Assembly: GCA_900548935.1 (NCBI GenBank)
Contig: URMR01000034.1
Span: 1-14,205 of the forward strand
Reading direction: 5' to 3'
Source: an uncultured Collinsella sp.
GTDB lineage: Bacteria; Actinomycetota; Coriobacteriia; Coriobacteriales; Coriobacteriaceae
Length of the DNA stretch: 14,205 bases
Shown here: positions 1 to 7,011 of the stretch, piece after piece
Numbering within the stretch: the stretch's first letter is position 1
How the letters are laid out: the number at the start of each line of letters is the position of its first letter
Made by a program: the position numbers and the translations under genes
Notes under the pieces: model-generated
Told to the model about the DNA's origin: nothing
Database searches by the model: none
Seen by the model: the letters and a program-made list of their open reading frames with translations, nothing else

Positions 1-48
1 CCCGGCGCGCCGCCGGAAGCGCCCAGCCAGCGTTTCGAACAACGATAA
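1..48 (+). CDS. possible C-terminal end of an unidentified gene
   Basis: Frame 1 is open from the window edge and ends with TAA at 46-48, reading PGAPPEAPSQRFEQR. Only fifteen residues are visible, so no family can be named. The case rests on context: a large hairpin begins five bases after the stop, and other genes in this window (pyrE, the RGG protein) also have a hairpin directly at the stop. If real, the gene converges on the esterase. Frame 2 is also open here and runs into the hairpin, so this call is tentative. Confidence 0.35.
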   Translation, partial: PGAPPEAPSQRFEQR

Positions 49-52
49 CTTA

Positions 53-179
53 GGGGTCCCTGACCTTTAGTTCTGTAAACATTCCGCAGCGCGGGCCCCG
101 CTTATCCGATGCTCCGAAGGAGCAGGAAAAGCGGGGCTCATGCGCGAGGACGTTTACAGAACTAAAGGTCAGGGACCCC
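53..179. repeat. 127-bp nested inverted repeat, perfect 28-bp arms
   Basis: Arms at 53-80 and 152-179 are exact reverse complements; the left arm begins GGGGTCCCTGACC. Inside them GCCCCGCTT (95-103) pairs with AAGCGGGGC (129-137), and in the centre TGCTCC (110-115) pairs with GGAGCA (119-124) around a GAA loop. The whole unit can fold as one long hairpin or cruciform. It lies between the esterase stop at 190 and a possible convergent gene end at 48, so a bidirectional terminator is the simplest role. A small mobile repeat is the alternative; no target-site duplication is evident in the flanks. Confidence 0.85.
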
Positions 180-189
180 GATGGGATGG

Positions 190-1527
190 TTACCTCGAAA
201 CTCTGGCCGACCACTCCCAGCAGCCCACCGGCTCGCCGTCGATGAGTACGTTGCCCCCGTCGAAGTCTTGATAACACAGGTCGTTGAATTGGTGGATCCA
301 CACGCCGTGGTTGAACGTCTTCTTAGGCGAGCCGTCGGCCTCGCGATAGCGCCCGGTTAGGTCCTCGACATGGCTAAAGTAGGTGAGGTGCACGTTGGCT
401 CCGGCGTCACGCAGGCGTGCTGTGAGCGGCAGCGCGGTCTGTTGCGGCGACACGAGCTCGTCGCCCTTGGAGTGCGTAAACCACAGCGGCGTCTTGGCGA
501 GCGCGGCTACGTCCTCGTCCGTGGCGTTGTACCACGGGGCACAGCAGGGAAGGCCGGCGGCGAAGAAATCGGGGTAGTCGGCGCACAGGCGCAGGGTCAT
601 AAAGCCGCCGTTGGAAAGGCCGGCGACCACGATGCGGTCGGTGTCGATACGCTCGGCATGCTCGGCGACAAACTCGTCAATGAGCGCCTTGAGTACGGGG
701 GAGTAGATGCTCTGGTTGGAGCGACCGAGCTGCTCGACGCCGTTGTCCATCCAAAACGTGGGAGACTGCGGCACGAGTACCCAGGCAAAGCCGCCAAAGT
801 AGTGCTGGATTTGCGCCTGGCTAATGGCTGTCACGCGGTTGCCGACATAGGCGCGCGTGGCGCCTTCGCCCTGCGTGGCACCCTTGCCTTCACCGGCACC
901 GTGCAGGTACACCACGAGCGGGGCCTTTTGGGGCACGACCGTGGCCTCGGGCGCGAAGGGATTGAAGCAGGCCGAGTCCTCTGCCTTAAAGTTGGGCTCA
1001 AAGAAGCCGTACTCGAGCGCGATGCCATCAATGGCGGTCTTTTGCACGGCATTGCTCCAGCCCTTGAGCGCGGGGCAGATGTCGCCGCGACAGGTATCGA
1101 AGACCAGGCCGCAGGTGGGGTCGTCGCCGTCGTTGCCGGGAAGGGCCACGAGCTGTGTGACGCGCAGCTGGTCATCGAGCATGCGCGAGCCCATGACGCC
1201 GCCTTCGATCTTTTTGGTCAGGCGCTGCTCGGCGACCTCGAGTGCCACATGGGTGCCCACGGCGAGCTTGCGGCCGTTCTCGTCACACGGATACGCGGCG
1301 AGAATGTCGATGTAACCCACGGAGGGCGTGGCATGGTCGGCGCCGTGCTCCTTGCGCATCAGGACCTCGCCCGTGCGCTCGTGACGCTCTACATATATAT
1401 GGAAAGTGTTCGAATCGAGATCGTTGGCGCGCACGGTGCAGGGTAGGTCGAGAACGACCTTGCTGATCCAGGGGCCAAAGTCGCCCAAGGTGGTGACGGT
1501 TGCGTAGGTGCACGATTTGAGTTCCAT
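190..1527 (-). CDS. alpha/beta-hydrolase esterase/peptidase with N-terminal Ig-like domain
   Basis: A 445-residue protein of the predicted esterase/peptidase group related to prolyl oligopeptidase and PHB-depolymerase-like enzymes (COG4099-like). Roughly the first 190 residues form a beta-rich, probably Ig-like domain. The hydrolase part shows an oxyanion segment VYLHGAG, the nucleophile elbow GLSNGG with Ser305, HSKGDELVSP with Asp356, and FNHGVW with His407, which together fit a Ser-Asp-His triad. No signal peptide is seen, so it should be cytoplasmic. The start at 1527 is preferred over an upstream ATG at 1584 because GGGAGG lies at a good distance before it and the operator-promoter region overlaps the longer form. 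It diverges from the PTS permease gene and may remove an acyl group from the imported sugar; that role is inferred from position. Confidence 0.85.
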   Translation of the reverse strand: MELKSCTYATVTTLGDFGPWISKVVLDLPCTVRANDLDSNTFHIYVERHERTGEVLMRKEHGADHATPSVGYIDILAAYPCDENGRKLAVGTHVALEVAEQRLTKKIEGGVMGSRMLDDQLRVTQLVALPGNDGDDPTCGLVFDTCRGDICPALKGWSNAVQKTAIDGIALEYGFFEPNFKAEDSACFNPFAPEATVVPQKAPLVVYLHGAGEGKGATQGEGATRAYVGNRVTAISQAQIQHYFGGFAWVLVPQSPTFWMDNGVEQLGRSNQSIYSPVLKALIDEFVAEHAERIDTDRIVVAGLSNGGFMTLRLCADYPDFFAAGLPCCAPWYNATDEDVAALAKTPLWFTHSKGDELVSPQQTALPLTARLRDAGANVHLTYFSHVEDLTGRYREADGSPKKTFNHGVWIHQFNDLCYQDFDGGNVLIDGEPVGCWEWSARVSR

Positions 1528-1566
1528 GAGCTGCCTCCCTTGTGCCGCGAGAGCTAAACGTGTGCG

Positions 1567-1596
1567 GCAATACAATCTAAACATGTTTAGTGTAAA
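1567..1596 (-). promoter_or_regulatory. possible esterase promoter with operator in the spacer
   Basis: On the minus strand a -35-like TTTACA (1596-1591) is followed after 18 bases by a weak -10-like TATTGC (1572-1567). The spacer is filled by the perfect 14-bp palindrome CTAAACATGTTTAG (1577-1590). A protein bound there would block polymerase, which suits a repressor site. The palindrome is certain; the -10 is poor, so the promoter is tentative. Confidence 0.45.
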
Positions 1597-1658
1597 GCAG
1601 AATTAGAGAATAAGCAGATGAACTCGGTAAACGGTCACATCAAACGCTCAATGAACTA

Positions 1659-1674
1659 CTAAACACTCGTTTAC
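1659..1674. promoter_or_regulatory. palindromic operator candidate, CTAAAC/GTTTAC
   Basis: CTAAACACTCGTTTAC has a perfect 5-4-5 core (TAAAC, ACTC, GTTTA). It uses the same half-sites as 1577-1590 and 1895-1911 but a different centre spacing. A lone GTAAAC box lies at 1627-1632. Confidence 0.45.
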
Positions 1675-1692
1675 CACTATCTAGCAGGGCTT

Positions 1693-1710
1693 TTGTTGAT
1701 AAGTCAACAA
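1693..1710. promoter_or_regulatory. 18-bp palindrome TTGTTGA-N4-TCAACAA
   Basis: TTGTTGATAAGTCAACAA is a perfect 7-4-7 inverted repeat in the middle of the divergent region. It is unrelated to the GTAAAC boxes, so it may be the site of a second regulator. It is not followed by a T-tract, and no gene end is near, so a terminator is unlikely. Confidence 0.45.
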
Positions 1711-1869
1711 GGCATTTGGGTGCCAGATTATATAAAATCCCATGTAGACGGCCATTTATAAATAAACAGCACTATATGTAATGCCTTGGCATTCAATTAC
1801 GTTCACCCCCGATTTCCTACCGTTCACCGGACTGCAAACGGCAAGAGGGCCACAAATTCAATGCTGCGT

Positions 1870-1911
1870 GTAAACTAAGCGATGTAAACGTTCAGTAAAC
1901 AGATTGTTTAC
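1870..1911. promoter_or_regulatory. cluster of GTAAAC boxes before the EIIBC gene
   Basis: Three direct GTAAAC boxes start at 1870, 1884 and 1895, and an inverted GTTTAC starts at 1906. The last two form a perfect 7-3-7 palindrome, GTAAACAGATTGTTTAC (1895-1911). The last three boxes are 11 bp apart, about one helical turn, so bound proteins would lie on the same face. The cluster ends 107 bp before the EIIBC start and probably overlaps or flanks its promoter. Confidence 0.5.
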
Positions 1912-2017
1912 GACAGCGTATCCAAGGGCTCGGCAGCCGTAAGGGGTTATAGCCGCCGGGCCAAAGGCGTGCCTACGTCCAAACGGGTAGGCACACGATG
2001 ATATGGGGAGGGGTCCC

Positions 2018-3445
2018 ATGGCAGTAGATAACAAGCAGATTGCCACCGATGTCCTCGAGCTCGTGGGCGGTGCGGAGAATGTTGCCGTCGCCACCAACTG
2101 CATGACGCGCCTGCGTCTGACGCTCAAGGATAACAGCAAGGCCGACGTGGAGAAGATCAAGAAGGTCAAGGGTGTTCTGGGTTGCCAGTTCGCCGGCAGC
2201 CAGCTCCAGGTCATCATCGGCCAGAACGTGCCCAAGGTGCTCGCCGAGTTCGTCGCCATGTCCGGCGTCAAGCAGGGTGCCGCGGTCGACGAGAACCTCG
2301 ACGCTCCTAAGGAGAAGTTCGAGCTCAAGAACCTGCCCAACATCATCCTCGACTATCTGTCGGGCTCCATGACCCAGCTGATCCCGCTGCTCATGGCCGG
2401 CGGTCTGTTCCGCACCATCGCTGCGGTCCTCGGCCCCACCATGCTCGGCGTTCTCTCCGATACCGATCCGACCTACACGTTCCTCTACACCACCCTGTAC
2501 GAGGCCACGTTTACCTTTATCCCCATCTACCTGGGCTATGCCGCTGCTAAGAAGCTCGGCGCCTCTCCGGTTCTGGGCATGCTCCTCGGCGGCGCTCTCA
2601 TGGCCCCGTCTGTCGTGAGTGTCGCGACTCAGGAGGGTGGCGGAATCATCTCCGTCTACGGCATCCAGATCGCCGCTGCCAACTACCAGCAGTCCGTCCT
2701 GCCGATCATCCTCTCGGTGCCCGTCCTGTACTTTGTCGAGAAGTTCTTTAAGAAGGTCATGCCCGACGTGCTGTCCACGGTCTTCACGCCGTTCTGCACC
2801 ATGATTGTCACGATCCCCATCGCCTTCATCGTTCTTGCCCCGATCGGCAACGAGCTCGGCAACCTCATCGCCAATGCCCTCTTTGGCCTTGCTGACCTTG
2901 GCGGTATCGGTATCCTGATCGTCATGGCCATCCTCGGCGCCTTCTGGCAGCTCTTCGTGGTCTGCGGCATGCACATGCCCGTCATCCTGCTCGCTCAGGT
3001 CCAGATCATCGCCGCCGGCTACGATCCCTTCGTCTTCGTTTCTACCAACTGCGCTATGGCCGCTGTCTGGGGCTGCGCCTTCGGTGCCTTCCTCAAGATG
3101 AAGAACCCCGACGAGAAGGGTCTTGCCCTGGGTTACGTCATCTCCGCCATCGCCGGCGGCGTCACCGAGCCTGCGCTCTTCGGTATCCTCATGCGCTTCC
3201 GTCGCACCATGCTCGGTATGTTTATCGGCGGTGCCATCGGCGCTGTGTTCTCCGGCCTCATGGGTGTTACCTACTACCTGGCCGGCGGTGCCTCCAACTT
3301 CCTGGTCTTCACCAACTACCTGCAGGGTGGCCAGATGAACACCGTCTGGGCTATCGTCGGTATGGCAATCTCCTTTGTCATCGCCGCTGCCGTCGTCTTT
3401 GCCACTGGCTTCTCCAAAGAGGAGCTCGCCGAGATGGAGGCCTAA
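2018..3445 (+). CDS. PTS sugar permease, fused EIIB and EIIC domains (glucose superfamily)
   Basis: This 475-residue membrane protein imports and phosphorylates a sugar using phosphate passed from HPr through an EIIA. The EIIB domain spans about residues 1-85, with phospho-acceptor Cys28 in the motif NCMTRLR, a form also found in the MurNAc permease MurP. A linker leads to the hydrophobic EIIC domain (about 105-470), with the conserved GVTEPALFG segment near residue 381 that belongs to the sugar site. No EIIA domain is attached and none is encoded nearby, so a shared glucose-type EIIA is likely. ATG 2018 is chosen because GGGGAGGGG stands just before it; an in-frame ATG at 2003 lies upstream of that site. 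The substrate cannot be read from sequence. The neighbouring hydrolases suggest a disaccharide or glycoside rather than a simple hexose. Confidence 0.9.
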   Translation: MAVDNKQIATDVLELVGGAENVAVATNCMTRLRLTLKDNSKADVEKIKKVKGVLGCQFAGSQLQVIIGQNVPKVLAEFVAMSGVKQGAAVDENLDAPKEKFELKNLPNIILDYLSGSMTQLIPLLMAGGLFRTIAAVLGPTMLGVLSDTDPTYTFLYTTLYEATFTFIPIYLGYAAAKKLGASPVLGMLLGGALMAPSVVSVATQEGGGIISVYGIQIAAANYQQSVLPIILSVPVLYFVEKFFKKVMPDVLSTVFTPFCTMIVTIPIAFIVLAPIGNELGNLIANALFGLADLGGIGILIVMAILGAFWQLFVVCGMHMPVILLAQVQIIAAGYDPFVFVSTNCAMAAVWGCAFGAFLKMKNPDEKGLALGYVISAIAGGVTEPALFGILMRFRRTMLGMFIGGAIGAVFSGLMGVTYYLAGGASNFLVFTNYLQGGQMNTVWAIVGMAISFVIAAAVVFATGFSKEELAEMEA

Positions 3446-3487
3446 GGCCAAGCCATTCGGTCACATGCGACCTTACCTACACGACAG

Positions 3488-3520
3488 GGCCCCGTCAGGC
3501 GCAAACCCGACGGGGCCTTT
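3488..3520 (+). terminator. intrinsic terminator after the EIIBC gene
   Basis: GGCCCCGTC (3488-3496) pairs perfectly with GACGGGGCC (3509-3517) across a 12-nt loop and is followed by TTT. The T-tract is short, so partial read-through into the hydrolase gene is possible. Confidence 0.75.
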
Positions 3521-3549
3521 CCTGCAAGGTAGACTGATTGGGGGGCATG

Positions 3550-3611
3550 TGGCGCCTACTCGCCGGGGCTTGCTAAGCGCCAGGTGCTTTCGCACGGGGT
3601 TACTGCGAAAG
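3550..3611 (+). other. two hairpins in the leader of the glycoside hydrolase gene
   Basis: TGGCGC (3550-3555) pairs with GCGCCA (3577-3582), and directly after it CTTTCGCA (3587-3594) pairs perfectly with TGCGAAAG (3604-3611) around a 9-nt loop. They lie between the EIIBC terminator and the ribosome site of the next gene. No known riboswitch is recognised. They could shape read-through or translation of the hydrolase message. Confidence 0.5.
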
Positions 3612-3656
3612 AATCTGCCGGTTCGCAACTCCTTTATCAAACGAAAGGACATGCAG

Positions 3657-4970
3657 ATGAGTTTGGGAAAGCTGACCGTCAACGGTCGCCAGGACGGCTT
3701 TTTGTGCGAGGGCAAGCCGTTCTTTTGGTTTGCCGATACGTGCTGGAGCGCTTTTACGAGCATTACCGAGGCCGATTGGGACTACTATCTGACCCGCCGC
3801 GCCGAGCAGGGCATGAACGTGCTGCAGATCAACACGCTGCCGCAGTGGGATCGCTGCTGCCCCGATCTGGGCATTTGGCCCTATGCCAGCGAGGACGGCG
3901 TGCATTTTGATTGGTCCCGTCCCAACCAGGCGTACTGGGACCGCGCTGCTGCCATGTGCCGCGCTGCCGTCGAGCACGGCATTCGTCCGGCACTCGTACT
4001 TATGTGGTGTAACTACGTGTCCGGTACCTGGGGCGCCAAGATTGCCGAGCATTGCGGTGCCGAGACTATGCCGCGCGAGGAGGTCCGCGCCCACGTTGCC
4101 CGTGTCGTCGAGAACCTGGGCGAGTTCGACCCCGTCTACGTGGTGGCGGGCGATACCGACTTTACCAGCGACGAGGCGATTGCCTACTACGAGGACGCCC
4201 TCGACGAAGTCGTCAAACGCGCGCCCGAGGCGTTGCGCACCATGCATATCAACCGCGGCAACCGCACCATTCCGTCACAGTACCTGGACCGCCTGGACTT
4301 CTACATGTTCCAGCCCGGCCACAACTACGAGGGCCAGCCCGAGGCATGGCACCTGCCGCAGGACTTTACCGCCAACTATCCCAAAAAGCCGATGGTCAAC
4401 TCCGAGCCCTGTTACGAGCAGATGGGTGCGTCGCGCAACGTGTACTGGCGCTTCACCGCGCAGGACTGTCGTGCGAGCGTGTGGTCGTCGATCCTTGCCG
4501 GCGCCAGCGCGGGTGTGACCTATGGCGCGCACGGCGTTTGGAACTGGCAGACCAGCAAGAGCCAGGGCTCGGTGCTGGGCGAGGGCTTCGATATGCCGTT
4601 CCGTTGGCAGGAGTGCCTGCAGTTTGCGGGCGTTTGGGACTTTGGCGCGATCGAGCATGTGCTTGCCGGGCTGGGTGCTACGGCTGGCGACGACGCACTT
4701 GCCGTGGTTCCGGCGCAGGAGCTTCTCGACGACGCGCGCGAGGCCATTCGTGTGGCGCGCGTTGGCAATCGCGTCGTCACGTACCTGCCACGCACCACGG
4801 CGCTCAAGTTTAAGCTCGGCGGCGCGCGCGACTGGACGGCAACGGTCCTCGACATGGAGGACAAGCGCATCGCCAAGCTGCCTGTCCGCGACAACGGTGA
4901 CGGTACCGTGCGCGTGGCTCAGCATTCCTTTGAGCACGACGCGCTGGTGATTCTGGCCCCCGGGCGCTAA
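3657..4970 (+). CDS. DUF4038 / GH140-like glycoside hydrolase
   Basis: The 437-residue product matches the DUF4038 TIM-barrel family, which includes GH140 apiosidases, with a small C-terminal beta domain (about 350-437) of the kind annotated as putative collagen-binding. The N-terminus has the family pattern with GKPFFWFADTCW (19-30). Candidate acid residues are Asp166 in VAGDTD and Glu250 in NSEPCYE; their catalytic role is inferred from the family. No signal peptide is present, so it should act inside the cell on what the upstream PTS permease delivers. ATG 3657 has AAAGGA seven bases ahead; the ATG at 3651 is too close to it, and the long in-frame extension back to 3375 overlaps the permease gene. 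The true sugar could differ from apiose. Confidence 0.82.
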   Translation: MSLGKLTVNGRQDGFLCEGKPFFWFADTCWSAFTSITEADWDYYLTRRAEQGMNVLQINTLPQWDRCCPDLGIWPYASEDGVHFDWSRPNQAYWDRAAAMCRAAVEHGIRPALVLMWCNYVSGTWGAKIAEHCGAETMPREEVRAHVARVVENLGEFDPVYVVAGDTDFTSDEAIAYYEDALDEVVKRAPEALRTMHINRGNRTIPSQYLDRLDFYMFQPGHNYEGQPEAWHLPQDFTANYPKKPMVNSEPCYEQMGASRNVYWRFTAQDCRASVWSSILAGASAGVTYGAHGVWNWQTSKSQGSVLGEGFDMPFRWQECLQFAGVWDFGAIEHVLAGLGATAGDDALAVVPAQELLDDAREAIRVARVGNRVVTYLPRTTALKFKLGGARDWTATVLDMEDKRIAKLPVRDNGDGTVRVAQHSFEHDALVILAPGR

Positions 4971-5014
4971 CGGCTCTACTCCAACATTTACAACCCAGTC
5001 CCTTTCATGAGGTT

Positions 5015-5072
5015 GCGACGGAATGGTTCCTGCATGACGGCTTTAAGCTGCCAACGGGAACCATTCCGCCGC
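5015..5072. repeat. palindromic element, GCGRCGGAATGGTTCC arms
   Basis: GCGACGGAATGGTTCC (5015-5030) faces GGAACCATTCCGCCGC (5057-5072), 15 of 16 pairing, with a 26-nt loop. The arm resembles that of 6846-6910 (GCGGTGGAATAGTCCC), so the two appear to be copies of one repeat family. It lies behind the glycoside hydrolase and may also end transcription. Confidence 0.7.
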
Positions 5073-5100
5073 ACTCATTGGGGACGTACTTAAATGAGTG
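5072..5100. repeat. perfect 8-bp inverted repeat CACTCATT/AATGAGTG
   Basis: CACTCATT (5072-5079) pairs exactly with AATGAGTG (5093-5100) around GGGGACGTACTTA. It abuts the right arm of the preceding palindrome and shares its first base, so the two probably form one composite element. Confidence 0.6.
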
Positions 5101-5286
5101 GTAGTTGGAGACACTCCTTGCCGAGCTAGAGGTCGCGTGTGTCCCTTCTGGTCCATGCGGCTCAAAATCGCGGCGTGATGTGAACGGCTGGGGTCAAATT
5201 TGCAGCATTTCGAGCTCGGCTTCGATATTGAGATTGGTTCTTTATTAAAATGGAATTCCAGACAATTGAGCGACCGGGGGTTAACC

Positions 5287-6830
5287 ATGAGGGGCATGGG
5301 AGACACAACCGCATATCTGCATCGGGGCATTCGGGAGATTATATGCCTGGCGCTGTTCTTCTTCACGTTTTTGGCGTGCGAGTATCTCTTTGATGTGCGC
5401 ATGGCCGAGTTCGTGTCTCCGAACGAGGTCGTTATTTATGAGAGTCTTGTCATCGGCGCGAGCGTGATTGGCTTTTTTGTGCGTCCCGTTCTGTACTATC
5501 GCCGTCCCCATGCTATCGACGCGACGAGCGACATCACGGGCGTTTTGCTGGTGGCGGCATTGCTGCTGTTGATTATGGCAGCTCAGGTCGAGGTGGTAAT
5601 CGTCGGCGGTTTGGTGGCGTGCTGCGCGCTGGGCTACTGCGGATCGACTGCCCACGCAAACTTTGCGCGACGCTTTGCGCGGACGCCCTGCTTGGCGCGC
5701 GCCGCCGCACTTTCTTACGCCATGGGCGTTCTGGTGCAGGTTCTCAACCACATGGTGATGCCTGTCGGCATTCCTCAGCAGGCTGTTCTGGTCGTTTGTG
5801 CGATCGTGCAGGTGGCGTTGCTTCACAGTGCCCGACGCGCCAAACTGCGCGACGAGTCCGATCCCAACTTTGAACCCAGCGTTGCCGGACTTTCGGTAGA
5901 TGCTTTGGAATATGGCGCCAAGTGGCAAGACGATCCCAAGACAAAGGCGGCATTCCGCCGCGCCGTAGTTCGCCTGACCGTGGCGACGGTGTATCTTTCC
6001 GGCGTATTCGCCGCTCTCAACGCTGGCCTCACGACCTTGCATGCTGTCGGAGCCGTCGATTTGGGCGATTGGCCGCGCCTACTGCTTGTCGTGAGCTCGT
6101 GGCCGCTGGCGTCCTATTTGACCTGCACGGCCGTTCGTATATGAATATCGGCATGACGTGTGCCGCCATACTGTCCACGCTTTCGTTCTTTGTGCTCATC
6201 GTCGATGGCAATGGCGGCAACGAGCTTGCTGCCACGATCATCTTTTATCTGGGCTCAGGCTTCTTTGTGGTGTTCTTTACCACAAAATATGCCGCCGTCT
6301 CGCTTTATGCGCGCTGGTCATATTTTTGGCCGTGCATGGGTCGCGTCGTCAACAACGTGTGCTCGATGTTCGTGACGGCGCCGGCAGTGGCGATTATCTC
6401 GAGTCAAAATGTGCTGGCTGCGGTCGGTGCGGCGCTCGTGATGTTTGTGGGCATTGCGATTACGCTGCTGGGACAGTTGGGGCAACGAGCCGATGACGCC
6501 GTGATACGGGACGAGCTGGCGCCTGCCACCGATGATCTTGGTGGGGATCTTGCGCCCACATGCTCCGACCCCGAGCCCGTGGAGGCAGCGGAGCTCACGT
6601 CCGATGAACGCCTCGATGCCTTTCGTCGCACCTTTGAGCTTACAGAGCGCGAGCGCGATATTCTTGCGGCCTTGGTCGTTTCGGACCAGAGCGTTCAGGA
6701 CATCGCCACAACGCTTTTCCTTTCGCGCTCCACGCTCTACCGCCACATTTCCTCGATCAACAAAAAGACCGGCACCACCTCACGTGTGGCCCTTATCAAC
6801 TTCTTCTGGTCCTGGACACCCAAGGACTAG
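5287..6830 (+). pseudogene. polytopic LuxR-family regulator, frameshifted
   Basis: A transcriptional regulator of the coriobacterial type, with many membrane segments and a C-terminal LuxR helix-turn-helix. Frame 1 from ATG 5287 encodes about 270 residues of hydrophobic segments and ends at a TGA (6142-6144). The frame one base back continues the same protein from about 6095 to 6830, starting AAGVLFDLHGRSYMN, with more membrane segments and then the DNA-binding domain (LTERERDIL through SRSTLYRHI). One missing base near 6091-6105 restores a protein of about 514 residues, the usual size. The start at 5287 follows a GGGGG run; ATG 5296 is an alternative. As read, the product is a membrane stub without a DNA-binding domain. 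A sequencing error or programmed shift is possible; no classic slippery site was seen. Its targets are unknown. Confidence 0.8.
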
Positions 6831-6845
6831 CTAATCCTCCAATAA

Positions 6846-6910
6846 GTTGCGGTGGAATAGTCCCTAAATTAAAGTCACGGGACCTTAAACAGGAACTATT
6901 TCACCGCAAC
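6846..6910. terminator. 65-bp palindrome between convergent genes
   Basis: Arms 6846-6865 (starting GTTGCGGTGGAATAG) and 6891-6910 match at 18 of 20 positions. Inside, TTAA and GTC (6869-6876) face GAC and TTAA (6881-6888) around ACGG with one mismatch. It lies 15 bp after the regulator stop and about 100 bp past the mgtA stop, so it can serve as terminator for both. The arm is related to that of the 5015-5072 element. The 6911-7011 stretch beyond it is GCN-rich low-complexity DNA with no supported gene. Confidence 0.65.
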
Positions 6911-7011
6911 TGCTGAGGGGATAGACTGCGGCGGCGACAGAGGCAACGGCAGCGGCGTCGGCAGCTGTGGTAGCGGTAATGGCAGCTGGCAGGGTGTTTT
7001 CCGCTTGCTTG

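Larger units (their letters stand above)
1528..2017. other. AT-rich divergent control region, no gene seen
   Basis: This 490-bp gap between the divergent esterase and EIIBC genes is much richer in A+T than its surroundings (for instance 1725-1780) and holds only tiny ORFs without convincing ribosome sites. It contains repeated six-base boxes GTAAAC/CTAAAC in both orientations (1554, 1577, 1585, 1627, 1659, 1669, 1870, 1884, 1895, 1906), plus a separate palindrome at 1693-1710. This layout is typical of a shared regulatory region controlled by at least one DNA-binding repressor or activator. No regulator gene for it lies in the window. Confidence 0.7.
4971..5286. other. 316-bp intergenic stretch with palindromes, no gene
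   Basis: The first 130 bases are dominated by two abutting inverted repeats (5015-5072 and 5072-5100). A looser outer match, GTCCC at 4998-5002 with GGGAC at 5081-5085, encloses the first. The rest (5101-5286) has no ORF with a good ribosome site. A short AT-rich patch at 5220-5260 may hold the promoter of the regulator gene, but no clear -35/-10 pair was found. Confidence 0.6.

Noticed and set aside
370..1446. Long plus-strand frame opposite the esterase
   Set aside because: Shadow of the esterase; its translation has no recognisable domain, while the minus frame has a full catalytic triad.
1973..3451. Long open frame antisense to the EIIBC gene (492 codons)
   Set aside because: It mirrors a strongly biased GC-rich gene, has no ribosome site and a low-complexity Asp/Gly/His-rich translation. 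The sense frame is a clear PTS permease.
3375..3656. N-terminal extension of the glycoside hydrolase
   Set aside because: The extension overlaps the end of the EIIBC gene, spans its terminator and does not resemble the family; AAAGGA before 3657 sets the start.
5101..5286. Possible remnant of a coding gene or transposon
   Set aside because: No frame gives a recognisable protein piece and no terminal repeats were found apart from the palindromes already listed.
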